Shown: positions 37,231-47,112, counted from the stretch's first letter. The stretch: DNA of 64,000 nucleotides from Blattabacterium cuenoti (GCF_014252455.1 NZ_CP060245.1:134149-198148); one strand, 5' to 3'. Numbers and translations: made by a program. The notes: generated by a model not told the origin, from the sequence alone.

Positions 37231-39807
37231 ATGTTAGTTCCTACAGCTACATTAAAAATATATAACGCTTCAGCAGGTTCTGGAAAAACTTTTTTTTTAG
37301 TAAAAAATTATCTTTCTATTTTATTTAAAAGTTCTCATGATGATGAATTTAAACGTGTATTAGCCTTAACTTTTACAAATAAAGCTTCTGAAGAAATGAA
37401 AAAAAGAATATTACAATGTATTCAAGAATTTTCGATTCAAAAAGTTAGTAAAGAATATTCTCATTTTTTTTTTTATTTAATAAAAGATTTAAAATTAACA
37501 AAAGATCAATTATACAAACGTGCTAAAAAAATATTATCTGCAATTTTACATAATTTTTCCTATTTTTCTATCAATACTATAGATAAATTTACTTATAGGA
37601 TTATTCGATCTTTTACATTGAATAAAAATCTAGATTTAGAAATGGATACTAATAGATTTTTATGGGAAATAGTAGATAATTTATTATCTAAATTGAAAAA
37701 TTCAGAAAAATGGACTCATATTCTAGTCCAATTTTCTTTAGAAAAATTAAGATCAGGTAAAAATTGGGATATACGGAATGAACTATTTAAAATAGCTCAT
37801 CTTATAGTAGATGAAAATAGTTTTTTTCCTATGAAAAAAATAAAAAAAAGATCATTAGATGATTGGATAAAATTAAAAAAAAAATTATTAAAAAGAACCC
37901 AAATATTTGAAAATATATGTCAAAAACAAGGAGAAAAATTTTTTAATTTTTTAAAAAAAACATCTATTCAAAAATATTCATTTCCTTATGAAGATTTACC
38001 AAAATTTTTTAAAAAATTTTGTACGGGGGATCTTATTTTAAATCCATTTAAAGACCGTTTAGAAAAATATCTTTTCATCAAAAAAAAAATATATAAGGAT
38101 ACTTTAATTTTAGATCAAAAAAATAGAATAAAAAAATATACTAAGTCAATTCTTTTTTTATATAAAGAAACAAAATATTTATATCAAAAAAATATTTCTT
38201 CTTATATTTTAGATAAACTTTTTTTAAAAAATTTGAATCTTTTATCTATCATCAAAGAAATAGAAAAAGAACTTTTTTCCTTAAAAAAAGAAAAAAAAAT
38301 TATTTTAAATGCAGAAATAAATAAAATACTCCATGAAAGAATTATTAAAGATCCATTTCCTATTATTTATGAAAAAATGGGATCACAATATAAACATTAT
38401 TTCATAGATGAATTTCAAGATACTTCATTTTTACAATGGAAAAATATTCAAATTTTAATAGAAAATGCTTTATCAGAAAATGGGTCAGCTATGATAGTAG
38501 GGGATCCTAAACAATCTATATATCGTTTTAGAGGTGTAGATGCCAAACCTTTTATACATCTAATTTCTTCTGATGATTCTAAATTTTATCATAAAAAAAT
38601 AATAAATATAGAAACAAATTTTCGTAGTTATGAAGTAATTGTACAATTTAATAATTCACTTTATCAACACGTTCATGAATTTTTTCATTCTACTATTTAT
38701 AAAGATATTTATAAAAAATATAAACAAAAAGTATTTAAAAAACCTGGAGGATATGTTGAATTAAATTTTGTTGATAAAAAAAAAACAAATAATTATAAAG
38801 AATATATTTATTCTCAAATAGAGAATAGAATTAAAAAATTATTAAAACAAAAGTATCAACTATCGGATATAGCCATATTAGTTAGAAATAATGTCGAAGG
38901 AATTTTTTTATCTGAAAAACTCATAAAAAACGGATTCATGGTAAATACGTCCGTATCTCTTTTGATAAAAAATCATGTAGAAATAAAAATTATTGTACAT
39001 TTTTTTTATATGATTTTAAAACCTAATTGTTTAAAAAATAGAGCAGATTTAATTTTATTATTATTACAAAATAAATTCATTTATACTAAAAAGAAAAATC
39101 ATGATTTTATTATAGATACCTTATTTTTACCTTTAGATCTTTTTTTTAAAAAAATTTTTTTAAAAAAATCATTGAATTTAAAAAATTTATATTATAATCA
39201 ATCTATATATAAAATAGCCGAAAATATAATTCATGGATTAGGTTTATTAAATAAATATAATACAGCATCTATTTATTCTTTTTTAGATTTTATTCATAGG
39301 TCTATAAAAATTATAGGAAATTCTATCGTAGATTTTTTAGAATATTGGGAATATAAAAAAGAAAAAGAAAGTATCATTATTACTGATGAAATAGATGCGA
39401 TACGTTTAATGACTATTCATAAATCTAAAGGATTACAATTTCCTGTAGTACTCCTCCCTTTTACAGATTGGAATGCTTCTTTTAAAAAAAAAGAAGGAGC
39501 ATGGATCAATATTTCACCTCATTTATATCATGGTTTGGATACTATGTATTTAGATATAGAACCGTATTTTAAACATATAAAAGATAATTACATCCTAAAT
39601 TTTTACAAAAAATATTTATCTAAAATAAAATTTGATAATATTAATTTATTATATGTCGCTACTACTCGTCCTATAGAAAAACTTATTATTTTTTCTAAAA
39701 AAGTAAATGATCAATCTATTTCTATATATATTAAAAATTTTTTACAAAAAAAAAAATTATGGAACGATAAAACATTACAATATGTTTTTGGTAACAATGA
39801 TAAATAA
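37231..39807 (+). CDS. UvrD-type (AddA/RecB-like) helicase lacking the nuclease domain
   Basis: A superfamily-1 helicase of about 858 residues related to the AddA/RecB subunit of double-strand-break repair complexes. Motif I is ASAGSGKT (about 13-20), Ia FTNKASEEMKKR, II FIDEFQDTS (about 391-399), III GDPKQSIYRFRG, V LMTIHKSKGLQFPVV (about 726-740), VI YVATTRP (about 807). The protein stops about 50 residues after motif VI, so the C-terminal PD-(D/E)XK nuclease domain found in AddA and RecB is absent. lipA begins 15 bases later, leaving no room for a remnant. ATG 37231 was chosen over an upstream TTG inside the hairpin at 37162-37182. Confidence 0.88.
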   Translation: MLVPTATLKIYNASAGSGKTFFLVKNYLSILFKSSHDDEFKRVLALTFTNKASEEMKKRILQCIQEFSIQKVSKEYSHFFFYLIKDLKLTKDQLYKRAKKILSAILHNFSYFSINTIDKFTYRIIRSFTLNKNLDLEMDTNRFLWEIVDNLLSKLKNSEKWTHILVQFSLEKLRSGKNWDIRNELFKIAHLIVDENSFFPMKKIKKRSLDDWIKLKKKLLKRTQIFENICQKQGEKFFNFLKKTSIQKYSFPYEDLPKFFKKFCTGDLILNPFKDRLEKYLFIKKKIYKDTLILDQKNRIKKYTKSILFLYKETKYLYQKNISSYILDKLFLKNLNLLSIIKEIEKELFSLKKEKKIILNAEINKILHERIIKDPFPIIYEKMGSQYKHYFIDEFQDTSFLQWKNIQILIENALSENGSAMIVGDPKQSIYRFRGVDAKPFIHLISSDDSKFYHKKIINIETNFRSYEVIVQFNNSLYQHVHEFFHSTIYKDIYKKYKQKVFKKPGGYVELNFVDKKKTNNYKEYIYSQIENRIKKLLKQKYQLSDIAILVRNNVEGIFLSEKLIKNGFMVNTSVSLLIKNHVEIKIIVHFFYMILKPNCLKNRADLILLLLQNKFIYTKKKNHDFIIDTLFLPLDLFFKKIFLKKSLNLKNLYYNQSIYKIAENIIHGLGLLNKYNTASIYSFLDFIHRSIKIIGNSIVDFLEYWEYKKEKESIIITDEIDAIRLMTIHKSKGLQFPVVLLPFTDWNASFKKKEGAWINISPHLYHGLDTMYLDIEPYFKHIKDNYILNFYKKYLSKIKFDNINLLYVATTRPIEKLIIFSKKVNDQSISIYIKNFLQKKKLWNDKTLQYVFGNNDK

Positions 39808-39822
39808 TAATATCAAACAATT

Positions 39823-40677
39823 TTATTTTACATGTTTTTCAGCATGATAAGAAGAACGGACTAATGGTCCACTTTCTACATATTTAAATCCCATTTTTAA
39901 TCCAATTTCTTCATATTCTTTAAATTCTTCTGGTAAAATAAAAAAATGTACTGGATAGTGTTTGAAAGAAGGTTGTAAATATTGTCCAATAGTAAGAATA
40001 TCTACTTTAGAATTTTTAATATCTTTCATTGTTTCTAAAATTTCTTTCCTTTTTTCTCCCAACCCTAACATAATACCTGTTTTTGTTCTAATATTTTTAT
40101 TTTTTTTCTTTATATATTTTAATACTTTAAGACTCCGATCGTATTTAGCTTGAATACGTATTTTTTTTGTTAATCTAGAAACTGTTTCTACATTATGAGA
40201 AATTACTTCTGGATGAACATTGATGATTTGATCTATTCTTTTTTTATCTCCTTTAAAATCAGGTATTAATGTTTCTATTGTAATATTTGGATTTCTAGAT
40301 CTAATAATTTGTATAGTTTTTACCCATATAGAAGTTCCCATATCTTTTAAATCATCTCTATTCACTGAAGTTATAACTGCATGTTTAATTTTTAATATTT
40401 GAATAGATTTAGCTACTTTTTCTGGTTCTTTCCAATCCACTTTTTTAGGACGTCCTGTTTGTACTCCACAAAATCGACAAGATCTAGTACAAATATTTCC
40501 TAATATCATAAAAGTAGCTACTCCTTTACTCCAACATTCTCCTATATTAGGACAACTTCCACTTTGACAAATTGTATTCAATTGATGTAAAGAAACTAAT
40601 TTTTGTAAATTTTGATAATTTTTTCCAATTGGAAATTTTACTCTTATCCAATTAGGTTTTTTTTTAATTACATTCAT
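39823..40677 (-). CDS. lipA: Lipoyl synthase
   Basis: A radical-SAM enzyme that inserts sulfur into octanoyl groups to make lipoyl cofactors for 2-oxoacid dehydrogenases (compare the E1 gene at 59-61 kb). It is 284 residues. The auxiliary cluster Cys lie in CQSGSCPNIGEC (about 37-48), the radical-SAM CX3CX2C in CTRSCRFC (about 63-70), and the C-terminal conserved Ser in VRSSYHAEKH. Complete. Confidence 0.96.
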   Translation of the reverse strand: MNVIKKKPNWIRVKFPIGKNYQNLQKLVSLHQLNTICQSGSCPNIGECWSKGVATFMILGNICTRSCRFCGVQTGRPKKVDWKEPEKVAKSIQILKIKHAVITSVNRDDLKDMGTSIWVKTIQIIRSRNPNITIETLIPDFKGDKKRIDQIINVHPEVISHNVETVSRLTKKIRIQAKYDRSLKVLKYIKKKNKNIRTKTGIMLGLGEKRKEILETMKDIKNSKVDILTIGQYLQPSFKHYPVHFFILPEEFKEYEEIGLKMGFKYVESGPLVRSSYHAEKHVK

Positions 40678-40691
40678 AATTTTTTTTTCAT

Positions 40692-40699
40692 CAAAAATA
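40692..40699 (-). promoter_or_regulatory. Candidate -7 box (TATTTTTG) for lipA
   Basis: Exact TAnnTTTG match on the minus strand, 14 bases before the lipA ATG. A TTG lies 26 bases further upstream, longer than the usual spacing. Confidence 0.4.
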
Positions 40700-40737
40700 G
40701 AATTTTATACTTTTATTATAAAAATCAATTTTTTTTA

Positions 40738-40745
40738 TAAATTTG
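40738..40745 (+). promoter_or_regulatory. Candidate -7 box (TAAATTTG) for the Nif3-like gene
   Basis: Exact TAnnTTTG match 27 bases before ATG 40773. It also contains the TTG at 40743 that could be mistaken for a start codon. Confidence 0.4.
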
Positions 40746-40772
40746 TTCATTTATTTATTATATAAAAAAATA

Positions 40773-41879
40773 ATGGAAGTTTTAGTAAAAGATATTTCTA
40801 AAATTTTAGAAAATTTTGCTCCTATAGAATATGCAGAAGACTATGATAATATAGGATTAATTATTGGATCATATAATCAAAAAGTAACAAAAATTTTAAT
40901 TACTTTAGATATTACGGAAAAAGTTATTGAAGAATCAATCTATAAAAAATGTAATTTAATTATATCTTTTCATCCTATTTTTTTAAAAAATTCAATAAAA
41001 AAGTTAAATGGATCTACTTATTTGGAAAGATTGGTTATTTCTGCATTAAAAAATGATATATCTATTTATGTTATTCATACTAATTTAGATGTTATATGGC
41101 AAGGTACTAATTCATATATATCTCAAATTCTAAAATTAAATAGAATGAAGGTTCTCATTCCTAAAATAGGAACTATGAAAAAATTAACGACATATGTTCC
41201 AGTTTCTTTTGCTAAAAAAGTTAGAAATTCTTTATTTGATGCAGGTGCTGGAAAAATTTCTAATTATAGTCGTTGTAGTTATAATTTTGATGGATTAGGT
41301 AGTTTCATGGGAAATGAAAAAACTAAACCTGTTGTTGGAAAAAAAGGAAAATTTCATTTAGAAAAAGAAACTTGTATTAATGTTCTTTTTCCATTTCATA
41401 AATTAAATAGAATTAAAAAAGCACTTTTTAAAAATCATCCTTATGAAGAAGTACCTTACGAAATTTATAATATTGAAAATATAAATCCCTATTTAGGAAT
41501 AGGAATTATAGGATATATAGAAAAAAAAATAAATGAATCTGATTTTCTTTTTTATTTAAAAAAAACTTTTAATTTGTCATGTATTAAACATTCTCCATTT
41601 ATTGGAAAAAAAATTAATAAAATAACGATGATAGCAGGGGCAGGAAGTTTTGGGATTGAATATGCTTTAAAAGAAGAGGCACATGTTTTTATATCATCTG
41701 ATTTAAAATATCATGATTTTTTTAAAAATGAAAATAAAATTTTAATTGTAGATATAGGTCATTATGAATCTGAACAATTTAATAAAAATTTACTTAAAGA
41801 TTTTTTGAATAAAAAATTTATTCATATTCCTGTTTATGAATCAAAAATTTTAACAAATCCAGTCCAATATTTTTATTAA
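40773..41879 (+). CDS. Nif3-like dinuclear metal-centre protein
   Basis: A 368-residue YbgI/Nif3-family protein; the family binds two metals, and its cellular role (possibly GTP cyclohydrolase-like or regulatory) is not settled. Metal-site segments are ISFHPIFLK (about 67-75), VIHTNLDV (about 101-108) and the C-terminal DIGHYESEQF (about 328-337). A central PII-like insert (about 130-240) makes it the long form common in Bacteroidota. It is followed 2 bases later by the coiled-coil protein of the zinc-ribbon family, a usual Bacteroidota pairing. Confidence 0.9.
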   Translation: MEVLVKDISKILENFAPIEYAEDYDNIGLIIGSYNQKVTKILITLDITEKVIEESIYKKCNLIISFHPIFLKNSIKKLNGSTYLERLVISALKNDISIYVIHTNLDVIWQGTNSYISQILKLNRMKVLIPKIGTMKKLTTYVPVSFAKKVRNSLFDAGAGKISNYSRCSYNFDGLGSFMGNEKTKPVVGKKGKFHLEKETCINVLFPFHKLNRIKKALFKNHPYEEVPYEIYNIENINPYLGIGIIGYIEKKINESDFLFYLKKTFNLSCIKHSPFIGKKINKITMIAGAGSFGIEYALKEEAHVFISSDLKYHDFFKNENKILIVDIGHYESEQFNKNLLKDFLNKKFIHIPVYESKILTNPVQYFY

Positions 41880-41881
41880 AA

Positions 41882-42670
41882 ATGAGAAAAAAAATACAAA
41901 TTACTGTTGTAAATAAATTAAGAATTTTATATAATATTCAATTAATAGATACTCGTATAGATGAAATACAAAAATTTCGTATAAATACTCCTATAGAAAT
42001 TTCTAGTTTAGAAGAAGAATTTAAAAAATTTAAAAAAAATTTGAAAACTATTCAGGAAAATATTTTTTCTCTAAAAGAGAATATTTTAAACAAAAATAAA
42101 AATATTAAATCTTGCGATACATTTATACAAAAATATGAAAGTCAAAAAAATAATATAAGAAATAATAAAGAATTATATGCTCTAAATAAAGAAATTGATT
42201 ATCAAAAATTAGAAATTCAATTATATAAAAAAAAAATAAAAGAAATTAATTTAAAAATTAAAAAAAATGAAATTCTTTTAAAAAAAGAAAAAAAAATATT
42301 AAAAAATAAAAAAGAACATCTTTTTCAGAAAAAAAAAGAATTGAATAAAATTCTTTTAGATAATGAAAAAGAAGAAAAAATTTTACGAAAAAAATATCTA
42401 TTATTTTCTAAAAAAATAGATAATAATTTATTTCAAACTTATAAAAAAATCAGAAATGGAGTAAAAAATGGAGTAGCTATTGCTCCAGTTCAAAGAGGAG
42501 CTCCTTTAGGATCATATTTGGCTATTACCCCTCAAAAATATTCAGAACTTATACAAAGAAATAAAATTTTAATTGATGAACATAGTGGAAGAATATTAAT
42601 AGACGGGGAATTAGCTGAAGCTGAAAATAAAAAATATTTTATGTTTTCAACAAAAAAAAAGAAAAAATAA
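41882..42670 (+). CDS. Coiled-coil protein of the C4 zinc-ribbon (CdsZ/DUF164) family, Cys ligands lost
   Basis: A 262-residue protein with a long Lys/Glu-rich coiled coil (about 30-190) and a C-terminal ribbon module reading RGAPLGSYLAITPQ and IDEHSGRILIDGELAEAE. In typical members this module is GACGGCF...IPPQ and VCEYCGRIL; here all four zinc-binding Cys are replaced while the surrounding residues are kept. I believe some Flavobacteriales share this state. The family has been linked to RNA or cell-envelope functions, but its role here is unknown. Its start follows the Nif3-like stop by 2 bases. Confidence 0.85.
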   Translation: MRKKIQITVVNKLRILYNIQLIDTRIDEIQKFRINTPIEISSLEEEFKKFKKNLKTIQENIFSLKENILNKNKNIKSCDTFIQKYESQKNNIRNNKELYALNKEIDYQKLEIQLYKKKIKEINLKIKKNEILLKKEKKILKNKKEHLFQKKKELNKILLDNEKEEKILRKKYLLFSKKIDNNLFQTYKKIRNGVKNGVAIAPVQRGAPLGSYLAITPQKYSELIQRNKILIDEHSGRILIDGELAEAENKKYFMFSTKKKKK

Positions 42671-42675
42671 ATATT

Positions 42676-43236
42676 ATGGTAGTAACCTATTCTTCTAATG
42701 ATATTAAAATTCATATCATCAAAAGTTTTGAATTATTAGAACCTTTATCAGGTATAAAAAAAAATATGAAATTTTTTTTTTCTGAGAAAGCAACTGTTAT
42801 TATGTTTATTTGTAATCATTGTCCATATGTAAAACATATTAATACAGAATTGGTCCATTTGGCTAATCATTATATATTAAAAGGAGTTTCTTTTATTGCT
42901 ATAAATTCTAATGATGAAAAAAAATATCCAGAAGATTCTCCAAAAAATATGAATAAAATATCTCATAAATTAGGGTATACATTTCCTTATTTTTTTGATG
43001 AAAAACAAGAAGTAGCTAAATATTATGGAGCTCAATGTACTCCTGAATTTTTTATATTTAATGGGATAGGTCATTTATGTTATCATGGAAAATTTGATGA
43101 TTCCAGTCCAGGAAATAAACTACCAGTTACAGGATATAATGTAAAAAAAATATTAAAAACTATTTTAAAAGGTATAAAAATTACTAAAATAATACAAAAA
43201 CCTAGTTACGGATGTAATATTAAATGGAAAACATAA
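42676..43236 (+). CDS. Thioredoxin-fold (PRX-like/AhpC-TSA) protein
   Basis: A 186-residue redoxin-type protein. The active-site segment FICNHCPYVKHINTEL (about 38-53) holds two Cys spaced CxxC, as in PRX-like1 proteins. The downstream FIAINSNDEKKYPEDSP and AQCTPEFFIFNGIG (cis-Pro loop) complete the fold. There is no clear signal peptide, so it is probably cytosolic. Likely a peroxide or disulfide reductase, but the substrate is unknown. Its 3' end overlaps nrnA on the other strand by 17 bases. Confidence 0.82.
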   Translation: MVVTYSSNDIKIHIIKSFELLEPLSGIKKNMKFFFSEKATVIMFICNHCPYVKHINTELVHLANHYILKGVSFIAINSNDEKKYPEDSPKNMNKISHKLGYTFPYFFDEKQEVAKYYGAQCTPEFFIFNGIGHLCYHGKFDDSSPGNKLPVTGYNVKKILKTILKGIKITKIIQKPSYGCNIKWKT

Positions 43237-44227
43237 GATTTTTATAATAATTAGGAATAATATTTAAAAAATATTCAATAGATTCGGATAAACTTGTTTT
43301 TAATAAACCACCTGCAGCATTTTTATGCCCTCCTCCTCCAAAATGTTTTCTAGCAAAAATATTTACATCAAAATTACCTTTTGAACGAAAAGAAATTCTA
43401 ATTGGAGATCGTTCATTTTCTTCAAAAAAGAAAACAGAAAAAACAATATTTTTTATTTTTAAACCATAAGTAATAATACCTTCTGTATCCCCTTTTTGAT
43501 AAGAATAAAAATTAATATCTGAGGAATTAATACTTGTATAAGCAGTTCTATATTTATCTATCACTTGTAATTTTTTCAATGCTTTTGACAAAATTTTTAA
43601 TCTATTTACGTTATATTTTTCGTGTATATGATTATATATATTTTCAATATCAATTCCTTTTTCTATTAATTTTCCAACAATAAAATGAGTTTCAGAAGTT
43701 ACGGATGGAAAACGAAAAAAACCAGTATCAGTTATAATACCAACGTATAAACATGTAGCTATTTGTTTATCAATTTTATCTAAATTTTTCATATTAGATA
43801 TAAATCTAAATACTAAAATACTCGTAGCTGCTACTGTTATATCTGAAAACATAAAATCAAAATAAAAGGGATATGGATGATGATCTATTAATATTTTTTT
43901 TGCTTTAGAACAAAATAAAAATTTTTTTAAATTTTTTATTCTTGATAAATTATTAAAATCAATAAAAAAAATATAATCCGAATCTACAATTTTTTTTTTA
44001 ATTAATAATTCAGTTTTTTCTGACAAAATAATAATATCATTACTCCCAGGTAGCCATCTAAAAAAATCAGAATATTCTGTAGGGGATATTAAATCTACAT
44101 CATGATTTAATTTTCTGAAATAAAATAAAAGAGCTAAAGAAGAACCTAAAGCATCTCCATCTGGATTCATATGTGGGATTAATACAATTTTTTTTTTCTT
44201 TGTTCCGTTAATATTAGAAAATAACAT
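43220..44227 (-). CDS. nrnA: DHH-family nanoRNase / pAp phosphatase
   Basis: A 335-residue DHH/DHHA1 phosphoesterase that degrades short oligoribonucleotides and pAp. The catalytic motifs are HMNPDGDALGSSLAL (about 18-32), DYIFFIDFN, LIDHHPYP (about 112-119) and DTGFFRFPS. The C-terminal DHHA1 domain contains FGGGGHKNAAGG (about 300-311). It starts immediately after the cca stop (no gap), so it is last of the dapD-tsaC-cca-nrnA unit. Confidence 0.93.
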   Translation of the reverse strand: MLFSNINGTKKKKIVLIPHMNPDGDALGSSLALLFYFRKLNHDVDLISPTEYSDFFRWLPGSNDIIILSEKTELLIKKKIVDSDYIFFIDFNNLSRIKNLKKFLFCSKAKKILIDHHPYPFYFDFMFSDITVAATSILVFRFISNMKNLDKIDKQIATCLYVGIITDTGFFRFPSVTSETHFIVGKLIEKGIDIENIYNHIHEKYNVNRLKILSKALKKLQVIDKYRTAYTSINSSDINFYSYQKGDTEGIITYGLKIKNIVFSVFFFEENERSPIRISFRSKGNFDVNIFARKHFGGGGHKNAAGGLLKTSLSESIEYFLNIIPNYYKNLMFSI

Positions 44228-45661
44228 CTATGTTTTTTTTAAATTCTTTTTTTTTAACCCTAATTCCTCTCCTTTTTTTAACATCAAAAAATAAGCAGAA
44301 TGAAATTCATTTGATATTTTTCCTTCTAAAATAGACTCCTTAATAAAATTTTTTATAATCCCTATTTTTTTACATGGTTTAATATAAAAACTATTCATGA
44401 TATCATTTCCTGTGATAGGTGATTTCCAGTTTTGTATACGATCTCTCTCTTCTAATTTTTTAATTCTTTCTATAAAAGAATAGAAATTTTTTTTGTATAA
44501 ATTCTTTTTTTCTATATTTTTTGTAGTAATATCAGCTATACATAATGTAATCAAATCTTCAATATCTTTTCCCATATCAAATAATAATCGACGTATAGCA
44601 GAATCACTAATACTAGTTCCTAATAAAGAAATAGGTCTATAACTATTTTGTATCATTTTTTTTACATATTTCATATGTTTTCCTTTTGGTAATTTTAAAC
44701 GTTGAAATATATTTGGAATCATTTTGGATCCTACAAATTCATGTGCATGAAAAGACCATCCTATTTTTGGAAAAAATTTTTTAGTATAATATTTTCCTAT
44801 ATCATGTAGCAACGCAGCCCATCTTAACCAAAGAGAATTTTTTTCTTCTTTACTAATATTATCTACTACTTGCAAAGTATGATCAAAATTATCTTTATGT
44901 TTATATCCGTTTTTTTCTTCTATTCCCTGTAATAAAGTAAGTTCTGGTAATATTATGGATAATAATCCAGATTTATATAATAATAATAAACCTATAGAAG
45001 GTTTTTTAGTTAAAAGAATTTTATGAAATTCTTCTATAATTCTTTCTACAGAAACAATATTTATTCTATTTTTATTTTTTTGAATAGATTTAAATGAAGA
45101 TTTTTCAATAACAAATTTAAGTTGAGTAGAAAATCGGATAGCTCTCATCATTCTAAGAGGATCATCAGAATAAGTAATATCGGCATTTAAAGGTGTTCTT
45201 AAAATTTTATTTTTTAAATCCAATAATCCTCCAAATGGATCAATCAATTTCCCATAATCTTTTTTATTTAAACTAATAGCTAAAGCATTAATTGTAAAAT
45301 CTCTCCTATTTTGATCCTCTTGTAAAGATCCAAATTTTATTATAGGATTTCTACTATATAAATGATACGATTCTTTTCTAGATCCTACAAATTCTATTTT
45401 TTGATTATTATATTCTAACATAGCAGTTCCAAAACGTTTAAAAATATTTATTTTAGAAGTATTTTTTATATTTTTCGAAACTTCTTTAGCTAATCGAATT
45501 CCTTCCCCTATAGTTAAAATATCTAAATCTTTAATACTTTTTATTCCAAGTAAAAAATCCCTAACATAACCTCCTACTACATAACAATCTTGTTTTATAT
45601 TTTGTGCAGAATAACTAATAATGCGAAATATATCTTGATGAATAGCAGAAAATAATTTCAT
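44228..45661 (-). CDS. cca: CCA-adding tRNA nucleotidyltransferase with HD domain
   Basis: A 477-residue class-II nucleotidyltransferase. CYVVGGYVRDFLLG and KDLDILTIGEG (about 27-52) carry the catalytic carboxylates, RRDFTINALAIS the nucleotide-selecting Arg/Asp, and DDPLRMMRAIRFSTQL the neck helix. An HD phosphohydrolase domain follows (HTLQVVDNI, LLHDIGKYYTKKF, about 265-295). The only tRNA in the window has no encoded CCA, so this activity is needed. Poly(A) polymerase activity cannot be excluded from sequence alone. It is 5 bases after tsaC. Confidence 0.92.
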   Translation of the reverse strand: MKLFSAIHQDIFRIISYSAQNIKQDCYVVGGYVRDFLLGIKSIKDLDILTIGEGIRLAKEVSKNIKNTSKINIFKRFGTAMLEYNNQKIEFVGSRKESYHLYSRNPIIKFGSLQEDQNRRDFTINALAISLNKKDYGKLIDPFGGLLDLKNKILRTPLNADITYSDDPLRMMRAIRFSTQLKFVIEKSSFKSIQKNKNRINIVSVERIIEEFHKILLTKKPSIGLLLLYKSGLLSIILPELTLLQGIEEKNGYKHKDNFDHTLQVVDNISKEEKNSLWLRWAALLHDIGKYYTKKFFPKIGWSFHAHEFVGSKMIPNIFQRLKLPKGKHMKYVKKMIQNSYRPISLLGTSISDSAIRRLLFDMGKDIEDLITLCIADITTKNIEKKNLYKKNFYSFIERIKKLEERDRIQNWKSPITGNDIMNSFYIKPCKKIGIIKNFIKESILEGKISNEFHSAYFLMLKKGEELGLKKKNLKKT

Positions 45662-45666
45662 ATAAA

Positions 45667-46248
45667 TTACTTACGTATTATTTTTACTTTATTTGAAACA
45701 ATTTTTAAAATAGAAGAATTACTATAGATAGCTTTTTCTTTTCTACGAAAATTTACAGCATAATCAATTTTATTTAAAATATCTGGATTAATTTCAGAAA
45801 ATGAATGAGGAGTCGTATCTCCTGATAAATTAGCAGAAGTAGAGACTATCGGTCTATTTAAATGATGAATTAAACGAGTACAAAATGGATCCATTGTTAA
45901 ACGAATAGCTACAGTATTATCTATATTATTTTTTAAGCAATTATAAATTATTTTACGAGGATTTTCATATACTATAGTAATAGGTTTCTTTTTATTATGA
46001 TAATTTTTAAGAATTTCTATAACTATATCAGGAATATCCTTTACTAATTCGTATAAACGATCCATAGATTCTACTAAAATAATCATAGATTTAGAAAAAT
46101 TTCTATTTTTTATTTTATATATTTTTTCTATAGATTTTAAATTAAATATATCACATCCTAAACCCCATACAGTATCTGTAGGATATAATAAAATTTTTCC
46201 TTTTTTTAAAAAATTTGTACTTTTTTCTATTTCTTCGTCAAAAAACAT
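45667..46248 (-). CDS. tsaC: Threonylcarbamoyl-AMP synthase (YrdC/Sua5 family)
   Basis: Makes the threonylcarbamoyl-AMP used for the t6A37 modification of ANN-decoding tRNAs. It is 193 residues, the short form without the Sua5 domain. LLYPTDTVWGLGCDIFN (about 19-35) and KNRNFSKSMIILVES form the binding site, with TVAIRLTMDPF and PIVSTSANLSGDTTP later. It lies between dapD and cca; TsaB, TsaD and TsaE are not in the window. Confidence 0.94.
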   Translation of the reverse strand: MFFDEEIEKSTNFLKKGKILLYPTDTVWGLGCDIFNLKSIEKIYKIKNRNFSKSMIILVESMDRLYELVKDIPDIVIEILKNYHNKKKPITIVYENPRKIIYNCLKNNIDNTVAIRLTMDPFCTRLIHHLNRPIVSTSANLSGDTTPHSFSEINPDILNKIDYAVNFRRKEKAIYSNSSILKIVSNKVKIIRK

Positions 46249-46280
46249 GAAAAAAAAATAATAGAAAATTTAAAAAATTA

Positions 46281-47096
46281 TTAAAATAAATGATGCGTTC
46301 TTAATACTTCATTTAAAGAAGTTTTTTTATTAGTACTTTCTTTTCTTTTTCCAATAATTAGTGCACATGGAATATGATATATTCCTGAAGGAAATTTTTT
46401 AGGATATGTTCCAGGTATAACTACAGATGATGGAGGAATAACTCCTTTCATTAAAATAGAATTTTCATTAGAAACATCAAAAATTTTAGTAGAAGAGGTT
46501 AAAACTACATTAGCTCCTAAAACAGCTTCTTTTTGTATAATTACTCCTTCTACTAAAATACATCTAGATCCAATAAAAACATCATCTTCAATAATAACTG
46601 GAGAAGCTTGTATAGGTTCTAAAACTCCTCCTATTCCAACTCCACCACTGATATGAACACGACTTCCAATTTGAGCACAACTACCTACCGTAGCCCATGT
46701 ATCTATCATAGTTCCTTCTCCTATATAGGCTCCAATATTAACATAAGAAGGCATAAGAATCACTCCTGTAGAAATATAAGATCCGTAACGTGCTACTGCG
46801 GGGGGAACTACACGAATTCCTTTTTTTTTAAATTTATTTTTTACCGGAATTTTATCATAAAATTCTAAAGGGCCCAATTCTATTAAATTCATTTTTTGAA
46901 TAGAAAAATACATAATAATAGCTTTTTTAACCCATTCATTTATTCTCCATTTTCCATTTAAAAATTCTGATACTCTTATATTTCCTTTATCTATTTGATT
47001 AATCACATATATTACATCATTTTTTAAATGATATTCTAATTTTTCCTTATGATTCCAAGCATTTTCTATTGATAATTTTAGTTTATTTAATTTCAT
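46281..47096 (-). CDS. dapD: Tetrahydrodipicolinate N-succinyltransferase
   Basis: A step of the succinylase route to meso-DAP and lysine, 271 residues. The left-handed beta-helix hexapeptide repeats run from about 100 to 215 (for example YVNIGAYIGEGTMIDTWATVG). The signature HISGGVGIGGVLEP and ASPVIIEDDVFIGSRC follow. It is first in a unit with tsaC, cca and nrnA. The product supports both peptidoglycan and lysine synthesis. Confidence 0.96.
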   Translation of the reverse strand: MKLNKLKLSIENAWNHKEKLEYHLKNDVIYVINQIDKGNIRVSEFLNGKWRINEWVKKAIIMYFSIQKMNLIELGPLEFYDKIPVKNKFKKKGIRVVPPAVARYGSYISTGVILMPSYVNIGAYIGEGTMIDTWATVGSCAQIGSRVHISGGVGIGGVLEPIQASPVIIEDDVFIGSRCILVEGVIIQKEAVLGANVVLTSSTKIFDVSNENSILMKGVIPPSSVVIPGTYPKKFPSGIYHIPCALIIGKRKESTNKKTSLNEVLRTHHLF

Positions 47097-47112
47097 AAAA
47101 AATTTATAAAAA

